Shown in pieces: positions 41,275-50,580 of a stretch of 64,000 nt of DNA. Made by a program: the position numbers and the translations under genes. The stretch lies in contig NC_092354.1 in the NCBI RefSeq assembly GCF_963676685.1, positions 16,498,746 to 16,562,745 of the forward strand, read 5' to 3'. Under the pieces are notes generated by a model that worked only from the letters and a program-made list of their open reading frames with translations, had not been told where the DNA came from and made no database searches. Position 1 is the first letter of the stretch. Every line of letters starts with the position of its first letter. The DNA is from Mytilus edulis. Lineage: Eukaryota > Mollusca > Bivalvia > Mytilida > Mytilidae.

Positions 41275-41475
41275 TCATTTATTTTCGTGGGTACCAATTT
41301 TCGTGGATTACGAAAAACTTGCATGTTCGTAGATATTTAAATTCGTGGTTTTGACGATTCTGCATATAAGCCTATAAGAAATTTGATATTCGTTGAACAT
41401 TTAATTTCGTGGTTCACCTGTACCCAAGAAAGCAACGAAAATTGGTATCCAACGAATAATAATGAATCTACAGTA
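41275..41475. mobile_element. 201-bp TACTGT-ended MITE
   Basis: Left end TACTGTGGATTCATTTATTT, right end inverted TACTGTAGATTCATTATTAT. Next to both ends is CGTGG.TACCAATTTTCGT-type sequence. TA borders. It lies 370 bp upstream of the gene B TATA box. Confidence 0.82.
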
Positions 41476-41847
41476 GTATAAAACATATCAAAGGGACATA
41501 AGTCCTAAACTTTCTTTACAATTAAAGCCAAAACACACCGACCTTGGATAGTAGCCCGTGGTTTAAAACATTTGAGTTTAACAAAAGTAGTCAAAGGATT
41601 CTTGTATAAGCGTTATTTCTTTTTGTCAACATTAAACAATATATCTTCGTAATCAAATCTAGTAATTTAACATTTCTGATCAAATCACGGTACTGTTAAT
41701 AATGGGTAAAATACATAATTGACAAAGCAATTATTCTTTCATATCAGTTTTCGAATATCTATGTTGAGATTAGCGTGCTAGTTTTGTTGTTAAGACTTTG
41801 ACATGTCAATTAGGGTCAAGGGTTAAGGTAAGGGTCAATCGACCTAG

Positions 41848-41855
41848 TATAAAAA
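41848..41855 (+). promoter_or_regulatory. Probable TATA box of gene B
   Basis: TATAAAAA, the same box as gene A but only 48 bp before the start codon, giving a very short predicted leader of about 20 bases. The flanking promoter sequence is not clearly alike between the genes. Confidence 0.6.
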
Positions 41856-41895
41856 AGAATTCCCTGTACTTGCCCTGATCATACCTATAGCAGTC

Positions 41896-41943
41896 ATGTT
41901 TCGCCTCGCATTCATTTTGTCAGTTTTAGTGCTGGTCATTCAG
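41896..41943 (+). CDS. Gene B exon 1: start and signal peptide
   Basis: Encodes MFRLAFILSVLVLVIQ, then donor GTAAGT. Same length and phase as gene A exon 1; 6 of 16 residues are identical and the rest are mostly hydrophobic swaps, as expected for a signal peptide. Confidence 0.87.
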
Positions 41944-44900
41944 GTAAGTGACCATTCATAATTCATTTTTATTTTTCATAGGATTAATTTGCTTTTATTC
42001 TAAACAACAGTCATTTAGAGATTTCTCAAAGTTCCATTCACGAGGAAGAAAAAGACCTACCAGGTACAACTAAGGATAATAATTACATTTAAAAAAAGAT
42101 ACTGTAATTGTACTTATTTTCACGAATTTCGCGGTTGGTTTATTATCGCGAAGATAAATACACGCGAATCTGAATCAAATCTTTTAACTGAAAGGCAATA
42201 ATTATAGAACCGCGAAAATAAATACCCGCGAACGTGTTTGAAAAACACAATTCGCGAACATAAGTACCCGCGAAAACAAATACAAGTACAGTAGTTAGGC
42301 CGGCGTTTTTTGTTTTTGGCCAGGTTTTGACATTCTGCTTAATTGTCTGATTTTTTTAAAGACTTACACTTAATTCAATAGGTATCATGCTTGATTATTG
42401 AGGTTTACCAAAAAGATTTACGCATAAATAATTACATTAGATGTATGTTTCATCATAATACTTTATTCTGATTGTCTAACGGCACATCACGTGTTATTCC
42501 TATAGCAATTGCATCACTCAATAAAACTTTTCATTCATTATAACACGTTGTCCCACAATAAAGTGCATAGGTGAATTAAATAAAACAATTATAAAATTCA
42601 ATTATAAGTATTGAATGCTTCTTTTTGTAACTTCATATGGTTGTCAAAGCGTTGACCGTGCGCACATTTTTAGTATGAAGCGCGCTTCATACAAAATGTA
42701 CTTCGGTCAACGCTTTTACACCCCAATGTAGTTACAAAAAAAAGCATTCAATTCTTAAATGATCTCTAAAATGAATGTTCATTTTAATCAGCCTGTTTTA
42801 TTCTAATTTTCATAGATCCTAGGCCAAGCCATTTAGATTTCATACAGAATGTACTTAGATTTCATACAGAACTTACAAATTCACACATCTAGCTGTTTTG
42901 CAAAACTTAAGTTTTTTTCAAAAAGTCATTCTAAATTTTTCAACTTAACATATATGTTAAGAGTAAGTTTGCTTTTTTTTTGGCAACAAAAAGGAATATG
43001 AATTTGATTTATAAACATAAATGAGATTTGTTTTATGTTTGAGTTGGAAGCTTTCAGTTAAGGAAAGATAATTAAAATGAACTGAAAACTAATCTTCAAA
43101 CGCATTAATGAAGGAATTGTCGGGCGAAACATTTGAGTTATCTCCCCTTATTTGGCAAAGTTGGAAAAAAAAATCAAACAAAAGTATTAAGTTAATGGTA
43201 AAATACAACCATAAATATGATAAAACATTGCATTTTCTATATTATAATGATAAATCTTACACATGAATTACCTACTTATCTCAAAATTTGCACATTTTCT
43301 CAAAAATATAGACTTCGTTTTCTGGTATTTCAAAATCCAAGATGGAGGAAGACACCCTATCTACCTTAAAATGAACTGAAAACTAATCTTCAAACGCATC
43401 AATGACAGAATTGTTTGGCGAAACGGAAGCTTCTAATGACGGCTAAATGGAGTTCTTTGAAAATAAGACGATTTTTGATAATATGCTTTTTAAACCAAGT
43501 TTTACTCTGCGTATTGCTGTGTATTTGTTGATTGATCATTAGCTAGAGATATAGGGATAGGGTTGAGATCATTAGCTAGAGATATAGGGATAGGGTTGAG
43601 ATCATTAGCTAGAGATATAGGGATAGGGTTGAGATCATTAGCTAGAGATATAGGGTTGAGATCTCACTTAACGTGGTAAACGCTGCTGCATTGTTGCACC
43701 TGGTCCGAATCAGGAGTCTCTGACCTTTGATAGTACTGTATGGTTTTTTTTACGTTTAGTTCATTTTTATGTTTAGGAGTTTAGTATGACGTATCTTTTC
43801 ACTGAACTAGTACACATCTGTGTTAAGGGGCCAGCTGAAGTCCGATTGCGGAACATAATGGCTGTGTTGAAGACCCATTTTGGGCTTTCATTTGTTTTTT
43901 AACAGTGTTGTCTCGATACACATTCGTTATTTTCATTCTCTGTTTTATTAGCAGAAACAAGTGGAGTACTAGCTAGCTACATACCCAGATTAAATTTATC
44001 ATGTTCTACATTATGACATGCATGTACCTAGTCAGACATAAAGACTTTCCATTTTGTATGTTTCTGTATACTTTCTTATCATGTTCATCTAAAGTATTTA
44101 TTGTAATACAAGTTCCAATGAAGACGAATTTCAATTTTTATTGAAATGTAATAAATATGCTGACATTAGGGAAAAATTATCTAACAATATTTTTGGAGAC
44201 ATCCCTGTACTCATAAATGTATACTAGTGTTATACATGTATGTACAAAATGTTAACATGATTAACAAACTAAACAATATTGGTTAAAACTTAAAATTAGC
44301 TGAGAAACTACGTTGCTAACTTTTAACAATTTTATGAATTTTATGCTCTGAGTTATACTTAAAATTGTACTGTATAAGAGTAATTAAATGTGTTAAAATA
44401 CAATTACCATTTTATTATTATATGTCTGTATATGTTATATGGTGCATGTATAATTAATTTGTCAAAAATTGTATACATATCCTATCAGCTGTACTTGCTT
44501 TTTGAATAAAGTATTATTATTTAAGGTATATGGCGATGACGAAAACGACCCACTTCCTGATGATATAAAAGAGAACATACTTTTACAAGATCGATTATAC
44601 GACTTGTTGATGGATGATCGTGGTGAGTTACTTTATATTATTATACCTCGTGTCAAAATTCTAGATTTTGATTGGTTAATACGAGGGAGATAACTTGATA
44701 TAAAAGAGAACATACTTTTATAGGATCTGAAAAGCCAGTCAAGGTCGTTAAACACTTCCATATATATAGGATCGATAATACGACTTAATGCTGGATGACC
44801 ATAGTGAGTTACTTTATATTATTATACGTCATGTATCGTGTACAGCAGATTTGGCAAAACAATAGATTTCATAGTATTGTATTGCATATTGTAAACCAAT

Positions 44901-47378
44901 TAACTTTCGCGAGCGATTTATTTTTCGCGAATTTCGCGAGTTGAAAATAACGCAAAGATAAATCGTCGCAATAAAGTAAAACTTGGATCTCTCCTCATTC
45001 AAATACGTCAAGAAAATGAGAAAAGCGCGAACTTTAATCCCCATGATACGAGCTTGAAAGAGGGAAACGTGGAATAAAATATCCGCGAAAATAAATTGGT
45101 TTACAGTATCTAACGTTAAAGATGTGTATGTAAACCATTGAAACGTTTGCGTGAACAGTAAAATTACAAAATACTCAACTCCGAGGAATGTTCAATCAGA
45201 AAGTCCCTAATCACATGGCAAAATCAAATGACAAAACACATAAAATACAAATGAACAACAACTGTGAGTGATATGAAAATATTTTGCATTCTAGAGGCCG
45301 GTCAATGTGGAATACAAGAGTCGTACCTCACTTGTGCACATGTAAACCACTGTACCAACGAGCAGTGTCCACAAAATCAGCATTGTTGTCAAACCCAAAA
45401 ATGTGGTGATATATGCCGTAAGTATTTACATTAGTAGCAAATTATTTCATGGTTATCATTTTCAGTGTACAATTCTTGTTAAATGCCAAAAATGGGAAAC
45501 ATTTTTTGTCGTAAGTGTCATCTTTTTACTTAACCATTTCTATGTCATTTTTCGACATGTTCAATATTTAAACTGGTTCTCTGTCCTTTTCTATTTTGCT
45601 CTGACAACAAGAGAGACTCAGATACCCGTATGTTACAAGGGAGATAACTCACCAGCTTACAAATGAATGTTATATTGATGTTGAATGTAATCAGATATTT
45701 TCTATCATATTTTTGTATGTCTACGTGCACAAAATGCGGTATATGCACTTTACATATTTATCCATTAGCCGAATAATTTCAGTTTGTGTCGCCAAAACAG
45801 ATTAGTCACTATAGGTTGTAGTGTAGTTGGTGTCACCAAAACAAATTTCGCACTTTAGATTGGAATACCTTTTTGTATGCATCATTTCCAGCAGTTGAAT
45901 AATTTTATTTCGCACTTTTATTCAATTAAATCGCAATGCTAAATATATTCATTATTTTCTAAATTTACAGTTGATAAGATACACTTGTTTCGTTGTTTCT
46001 ACACTCTCTCAATAAGCTGTGCGCAATTAATTGTTGTTGTTTTTTAAATCACAAAATACACTTTTAAGTTAACATGACTGTTATATTTTTTTTTTTTACT
46101 TCAGTCTGCAAACCACACCCCGAAAACTGTTCCCAGTTTTGTACATACGGATATAAGACAGGACCAGATGGCTGTTATACGTGTAGTTGTAATCCAATAA
46201 GTATGTATCAAAACGAGGCTGTGTTGTAAAAATACGTAATGTACTTGAGAAGTGTTTGTCTAAAATTTACACAACTCAAGGACAGTATGTCTTCCTAGGT
46301 ACATTGTTATACATATTCTTTGGAGTTTAGTATGAAGTCCATTATCACTGACTAGTATGCATGTTTGTTTAGGGGGCAGCTAAAGGACGCCTCCGGGTGC
46401 AGAAGTTTCTCGCTATATTGAAGACCCAATGGTGGCTTTCGGCTGTTGTCTGCTCTATGGTCGGGTTGTTGTCAATTTGACACATTTCCCATTTCCATTC
46501 TCAATTTTATCTTGTAATCTGGGTAGATGGTTGGTATACGTGTTGTTGTGATCCATTAAGTATGTATCTTATTTGTTAAAGGGCTAGACATTTGTCAAAA
46601 GAAATAACTTTATAGGGGAGATAACTGTTTATAGTTTTGTAGATATAAGACAAAGATTATTGTTTGCTATACTTGTGTTTTTAATCCTAAAACTATGTAT
46701 CTCTACTGTTAAAGGGGGTAGACATTGATAAAGGGACACTACTCTTTAGTACAGAGGTATAAATCTTAAAGGGAGATAACTATTCACATGTTTGTAGAAT
46801 TTGATGTTCAGTTTCATTGATGTTGTTAAACACATAGTTGGTAGTTTCATTGTTTAAGGAATTAGACATAGGTGAAGGGGAATAACTCTTAAAATAAGAT
46901 CATTTGTAATGAGAGATGACTCTTAAATGTAGATAACAATTAAGGTGAGATAACTCTAAAAATTAAATAACTACTAAAGAGACAAGATATTACAGGAAGA
47001 TACCTCTGAAAAAGGAGACAACTCTTACAAGGATACAACTTTTAAAAGTAGATAACAATGCAAATCAGTGTAAATCACTTTTACCGATACTTCTAAAACG
47101 AAAGCATGTGATACAAAATAAAAAAAATCTATGTAACTAAGACACTTAGAATACGTTCATGGATATTGTTCACACAAACATTAATAGAACTTTGCTATAT
47201 GTTAAGACCTTATCAGGAAATGATGTTCAGTTTAAGTTCGATGTTGATTAATATGTGTATTTCATCATGAACAATATTTAACTGTATATAACATATGTTC
47301 GATCCAGATTTGAAACGACTTCTGAGGAGATTAATGAACAAAAAGGATACACAGTCCTCTAAAGAGGGGGAAATGTGA
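41896..47378 (+). CDS. Gene B: secreted WAP-antistasin two-domain protein, paralogue of gene A
   Basis: Coding exons are 41896-41943, 44526-44622, 45295-45417, 46105-46200 and 47308-47378 (TGA at 47376). All junctions are GT/AG, with phases 0, 1, 1, 1 as in gene A, and the product is again 144 residues. Signal peptide 1-16; acidic spacer 17-49; WAP cysteines C53, C62, C68, C73, C79, C80, C85, C89; antistasin-like cysteines C91, C98, C102, C113, C116, C118; basic tail from 123 (LKRLLRRLMNKK). The WAP stretch is two residues shorter than in A between the third and fourth cysteines, made up by three extra C-terminal residues and one fewer in exon 2. The best conserved block is CTYGYKTGPDGCY. Likely an extracellular protease inhibitor; target unknown. 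A decayed second exon 2 lies just downstream of the real one. Confidence 0.88.
42100..42293. mobile_element. 194-bp TACTGT-ended MITE with TTTTCGCG motifs (intron 1)
   Basis: Left end TACTGTAATTGTACTTATTT, right end inverted TACTGTACTTGTATTTGTTT. The motif CGCGAA occurs seven or more times, in both orientations. Confidence 0.8.
42611..42760. mobile_element. 150-bp foldback element (intron 1)
   Basis: Left arm TTGAATGCTTCTTTTTGTAA and AAAGCGTTGACCGTGCG; right arm is its complement, CGGTCAACGCTTTTACA and TTACAAAAAAAAGCATTCAA. The centre is the perfect palindrome GTATGAAGCGCGCTTCATAC. Confidence 0.8.
43075..43430. repeat. Pair of about 57-bp direct repeats (intron 1)
   Basis: AAAATGAACTGAAAACTAAT and CTTCAAACGCAT..ATGA occur at 43075 and again at 43370, about 295 bp apart, with few differences. 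Could be two edges of one unit of a tandem duplication. Confidence 0.7.
43535..43660. repeat. 33-bp tandem repeat, four copies (intron 1)
   Basis: The unit is GATCATTAGCTAGAGATATA then GGGATAGGGTTGA. Three copies are identical; the fourth lacks the second GGGATA. It leads directly into a family J repeat, whose GGTTGAGAT start resembles the unit. Confidence 0.9.
43660..43955 (+). repeat. Dispersed repeat family J (intron 1)
   Basis: Contains GTCCGAATCAGGAGTCTCTG, GAGTTTAGTATGACGTATCT and GGGGCCAGCTGAAGTCC. Confidence 0.75.
43956..44525. other. Rest of intron 1 of gene B
   Basis: AT-rich with nothing recognised before the exon 2 acceptor TATTATTATTTAAG. Confidence 0.55.
44526..44622 (+). CDS. 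Gene B exon 2: acidic spacer
   Basis: Encodes VYGDDENDPLPDDIKENILL, then QDRLYDLLMDDR, with donor GTGAGT. It is one codon shorter than in gene A. The donor is the same nine bases, CGTGGTGAG. Confidence 0.86.
44696..44835 (+). pseudogene. Decayed duplicate of gene B exon 2
   Basis: TTGATATAAAAGAGAACATA at 44694 repeats the middle of exon 2, then 44769-44835 repeats its end and the start of intron 2 (AGGATCGATAATACGACTTA, then GTGAGTTACTTTATATTATT). The donor position reads AGTGAG instead of GGTGAG, there is an in-frame stop, and about 45 bp of other sequence is inserted, so it cannot serve as an exon. Confidence 0.82.
44887..45108. mobile_element. 222-bp TACTGT-ended MITE with TTTTCGCG motifs (intron 2)
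   Basis: Left end TATTGTAAACCAATTAACTT, right end inverted TACTGTAAACCAATTTATTT. It inserted downstream of the decayed exon 2. Confidence 0.78.
45160..45268 (+). repeat. Family D fragment (intron 2)
   Basis: Reads AAAATTACAAAATACTCAAC and CCCTAATCACATGGCAAAAT and stops about 25 bp before exon 3. Confidence 0.7.
45295..45417 (+). CDS. Gene B exon 3: WAP domain
   Basis: Acceptor TTTTGCATTCTAG, donor GTAAGT. Encodes CGIQESYLTC, C, CPQNQHCC and CGDIC; all eight cysteines of gene A are kept. Confidence 0.88.
46105..46200 (+). CDS. Gene B exon 4: antistasin-like domain
   Basis: Acceptor TTTACTTCAG, donor GTATGT, 96 bases as in gene A. Encodes CKPHPENCSQFC, then TYGYKTGPDGCYTCSCNPI. Seven of 31 residues differ from A, and all three residues between the second and third cysteines are among them. 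Confidence 0.88.
   Translation, partial: SANHTPKTVPSFVHTDIRQDQMAVIRVVVIQ
46305..46515 (+). repeat. Family J repeat inserted in the exon-4 array (intron 4)
   Basis: Reads GGAGTTTAGTATGAAGTCCA and GTGGCTTTCGGCTGTTGTCT. It separates the first array unit (exon 4) from the second. Confidence 0.7.
46516..46800 (+). repeat. Eroded exon-4 tandem array (intron 4 of gene B)
   Basis: GTAGATGGTTGGTATACGTG followed by GATCCATTAAGTATGTATC at about 46524 is a worn copy of the exon end and donor. A further copy at about 46640 reads GTAGATATAAGACAAAG and CTATACTTGTG; both are followed by AAAGGG.TAGACAT and GGGGAGATAACT phrases as in gene A. No intact exon. Confidence 0.7.
46801..47307. other. Rest of intron 4 of gene B
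   Basis: Continues with several GGAGATAACTCT-like phrases (46880-47060), then AT-rich sequence. A similar stretch recurs at 53930-54110. Confidence 0.5.
47308..47378 (+). CDS. Gene B exon 5: basic tail and stop
   Basis: Acceptor TTCGATCCAG. Encodes N-LKRLLRRLMNKKDTQSSKEG-EM and TGA; a donor GTATGT follows at 47381. Confidence 0.83.
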
Positions 47379-47465
47379 AGGTATGTGTAATCGTAATACA
47401 GGTACAAGGTATGTTTTATTTGAAATAAAATTTTAACAAACGTAGATTTTAAGGGATGACGATTC

Positions 47466-47646
47466 TACAGTGAATCCTGTTGAAACCGAACCTCTTCGGG
47501 ACTTAAAATTTTGTTCGGTTTTAACTGATGTTCGGTTTTATCAGGTTCTCAATGCATACAATTTAATATGACGGTGCTTAAGAACATGTTTGGTTTACAC
47601 ATGTTTTCGGTTTCTGCAGGATTCGGTTTATACAGGTTTTATTGTA
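47466..47646 (+). mobile_element. CAGTGAAACC MITE, copy 9 (subfamily 1, intron 5)
   Basis: Starts TACAGTGAATCCTGTTGAAA and ends TTTATACAGGTTTTATTGTA; contains GTGCTTAAGAACATGTTTGG. Confidence 0.88.
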
Positions 47647-47932
47647 TATGTCTGTCTTGCCACTTTCATTCCATGGTCAATAGATAAGGTGATAAACGAA
47701 CTATTTTTTTATCTCTTTGTTCCTTCGAAGAACTTTTAAAAAAGTCATTCGGGATCCTTGGATTTGTCGTCATAATGCACTCATTAATAAAAAAAAATAC
47801 CGGCTGAAACTTCATTGTTTGGCATAACATTTCAAGGACACAAATTAAATCTGCACGTTGCCAGATCGTGGTTAGCAAAACGTGGACACATAATCTGTAT
47901 TCGAATCAATCCCTTAAATGCCTTATGTTTAA

Positions 47933-48372
47933 GGAATGACTGTTTTATTATTTATCTGTCTATGAAGAAATAACAACAAACATGTGGTGTACACTTTCAA
48001 ATAACTCGCTAAACTTTAATTGTAATGGTACTTTGAATAGACAGAACAAAACAGTCATTCAAAATTTGATTCTATTTTGAAGAAGTAAAAGATGAATACA
48101 TGCTGATGACGTCAAGGCCACATAACAAAATTATGTTTATGTGCTTTATAGACTAAAACACTTTCAGCCTATCAGAAGTCGTGTTCCATCCCAAAAATAA
48201 ATAATATATGCATAATGTGTATATTAGTAGTATAAAAAATAATCACAAAAATGCTGAACTCCTAGAAAAATTGAAAACGGAAAGTCCCTAATCAAATGAC
48301 AATATCAAAAGCAAAAACACATCAAACGAATGGGTAACAACTATGATATTCCTAACTTGAAATCATATACTT
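47933..48372. repeat. Diverged foldback E and family D (intron 5)
   Basis: 47933-48203 resembles the inverted foldback (ATGTGGTGTACACTTTCAAA, GCTGATGACGTCAAGGCCAC). 48235-48372 is family D (AAATGCTGAACTCCTAGAAA, ACGAATGGGTAACAACTATG). Confidence 0.65.
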
Positions 48373-48395
48373 AAAAATATTTGTCTATTTTACAG

Positions 48396-48580
48396 ATATG
48401 CAAGATAACAGAAGAGGAAACAACATGGACATAAAGCTTAGCCGGAAATGAAAACTATTTTGAAAATTACTCAGTCATCACCTCTTTCAATATTATTCAA
48501 TGTAACATACATGTAGTCTTAGAACATATTTAAAGTTTATGTCTTTTATGTTTTTAATAAAATATGAAACAAAATATTAA
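48396..48580 (+). other. Gene B probable 3'UTR exon
   Basis: Acceptor TTGTCTATTTTACAG. Non-coding, and holds the poly(A) signal; the equivalent of the last exon of gene A. Confidence 0.6.
48556..48561 (+). promoter_or_regulatory. Poly(A) signal of gene B
   Basis: AATAAA about 1.18 kb after the stop codon, in the predicted last exon; the spacing is similar to gene A. Confidence 0.65.
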
Positions 48581-48599
48581 ACAGACATTGTTTAACAGG

Positions 48600-49064
48600 A
48601 CGATTTTGTTTATCACTGGGGTTGAAGTCATACAACTTTGCTCAGTGCTCGCAGCACAAACATCATGCTCGAAACATGCAATCCAGCATTTTGATTGGTT
48701 GATTTTTTAGTATGAGTACAAAAAGTAGTGTTATGACCTTATGGCCAGGTTTCTTATTACGTGAATATTAATGTACTCCGTTTCGTTTGTTCTATATCCT
48801 TTTTTCTCTGCACTTTCGATTTTATAGCTTTGAGACAATATATAAAGATTGCATCCGCCGATATTAATTGTGACTTGACCTAGCTGTGTTTGATTATAAC
48901 GTGTTTTTATTTTACAACAGAAAGTTTGCTTTGATGTTTCAATATTTTCATATTGTGGAATGACATAGCCAAATGACATTACCAAATATTTCTTTATTTG
49001 GAACAAAGATAATTTCTGCTCAATTTAAAATAAATTTGAAAAGACTATGGTCAATGGTGGTATT
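48600..49064. other. Downstream of gene B, nothing firm
   Basis: 48600-48740 has palindromic text (CAGTGCTCGCAGCACAAACA, ATGCTCGAAACATGC) that may be a repeat. The minus-strand 91-codon frame at 48731 has no support. Confidence 0.4.
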
Positions 49065-49560
49065 AATAAAGGCAACAGTAGTATACCGCTCTTTGAAATT
49101 CATTAATCGGTTGAGAGAAAAACAAATCCGGGTTACGAACTAAAGCTGAGGGAAACGCATCAATTATAAGAGGAGAACTACGACACAACAGAAACACAAC
49201 AATAAAATAAAACAAACACAGAAAACAGAAACAAACAATAATATAACAATGGTCATTTTCCTGACTTGGTACAGGACATCTTAAGAAAACAATGGTGGGT
49301 TGAACCTGGTTTGTGGCATGCCAATCCTCCTGCCTACCGAAAGAAACATGACAGGTGCAACACCTGGAGTTATATCTGCTTTCCCTCAGGGAGCAACTAA
49401 GATCACTCCAAGTTTTTGGTGGGGTTTGGGTTATCTTTAGTTTTATATGTTATTTTTTTTGTACTGTAATTTGTCTGTTTGTCTATTTTATTTTGAGCCA
49501 TGCATGTTGTTGTCAGTTTATTTCGACTTAACAGTTTAAATGTCTCTTTGTTACTTTGTG
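49065..49560. repeat. Family M followed by CCATGGCTAA-family copy
   Basis: 49065-49330 reads GGCAACAGTAGTATACCGCT and ACAAATCCGGGTTACGAACT. 49340-49560 has GTTTTTGGTGGGGTTTGGGT and GTTGTCAGTTTATTTCGACT. Confidence 0.7.
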
Positions 49561-49730
49561 CCTGTCTTTTCAATTTTTAAAACCATCAGCCAATCGACAT
49601 AACTGTATAAGCTCATGGTTTGCGTTTAACATAAAAAGAAAATCAAAGTTTCATGATATGTTGCACGAGATCTTCAAGTAGAAAATTTATTTACTATTTG
49701 CGGTGTGATTGAGTGTTTCAGAAAACCACA

Positions 49731-49909
49731 TACAGTGAAACCTGACTAAACCGAACCCTTTCGGGACTTGAGATTTTGTTCGGTTTTGGCAGGTATTCGG
49801 TTTCATCAGGTTCACAATGCATAAATGTGATATGATTGGTTTTCAAAACAAGTTTGGATTAGACAGGTTTCCGGTTATTCAGGGTTCGGTTTAATCAGGT
49901 TTCACTGTA
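49731..49909 (+). mobile_element. CAGTGAAACC MITE, copy 10 (subfamily 2)
   Basis: Starts TACAGTGAAACCTGACTAAA and ends TTTAATCAGGTTTCACTGTA; a good reference copy for subfamily 2. Confidence 0.9.
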
Positions 49910-50099
49910 TTATAATTAGTCATGTTGTTTTGCATAAAATCCAGAACATTAGCTATTTAACTGATGTAAATATTCTTCCATTATAGTTTTTCTAAGTAGT
50001 GTTTTGTGGACTGTAGTTTTGTCTATTCATCTATTTTATTTGGCATTAGTTATGTCTTTTTTGTCCACATTGCAAACACCCACTTAATAGCTTTCTTCC

Positions 50100-50580
50100 A
50101 CATATGACTCATCAGTGACGCTTAGATCAAAATAATTAAAAAGCTAAACAATTATAAAATTGAAGAGCATTGACGACCCAAAATTTCAAACAGTTGTGCT
50201 AAATACGGCTAAGGTAATCTACGCCTGGGATAAGTATGATCATTTGCAACTTCGTATACAACATTATTGATATGAAGTTCTCCGGAAGAGTGACATCTTC
50301 CTGCATCGTACATGACGATTATGGTATTATTAAGTAAAAAAAACTAATTGGCTAAACTCGTCTTGGTTATGTGGAGCAGGATCTGCTTACCCTTCCGGAG
50401 CATCTGATATCACGCCGAGTTTTCGTGGGGTTCATGTTGCCCAGTCTTTAGTTTTCTATGTTGCGTCTTGTGTACTATTATTTGTCTGTTTGTCTTTTTC
50501 ATTGTTAGCCATGACGTTGTCAGTTTATTTTCGATTTATGAGTTTGACTGTTCCTCTGGTATCTTTCACCCTTCTTTTAG
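50100..50580. repeat. Inverted family C fragment, then CCATGGCTAA-family copy
   Basis: 50100-50240 reads GACTCATCAGTGACGCTTAG and ATACGGCTAAGGTAATCTAC. 50370-50580 reads CCTTCCGGAGCATCTGATAT and GCCATGACGTTGTCAGTTTA. Confidence 0.7.

Noticed and set aside
43075-43430. Long terminal repeats of a short LTR element
   Set aside because: The direct repeats are only about 57 bp, lack TG..CA ends and enclose no primer-binding or coding features.
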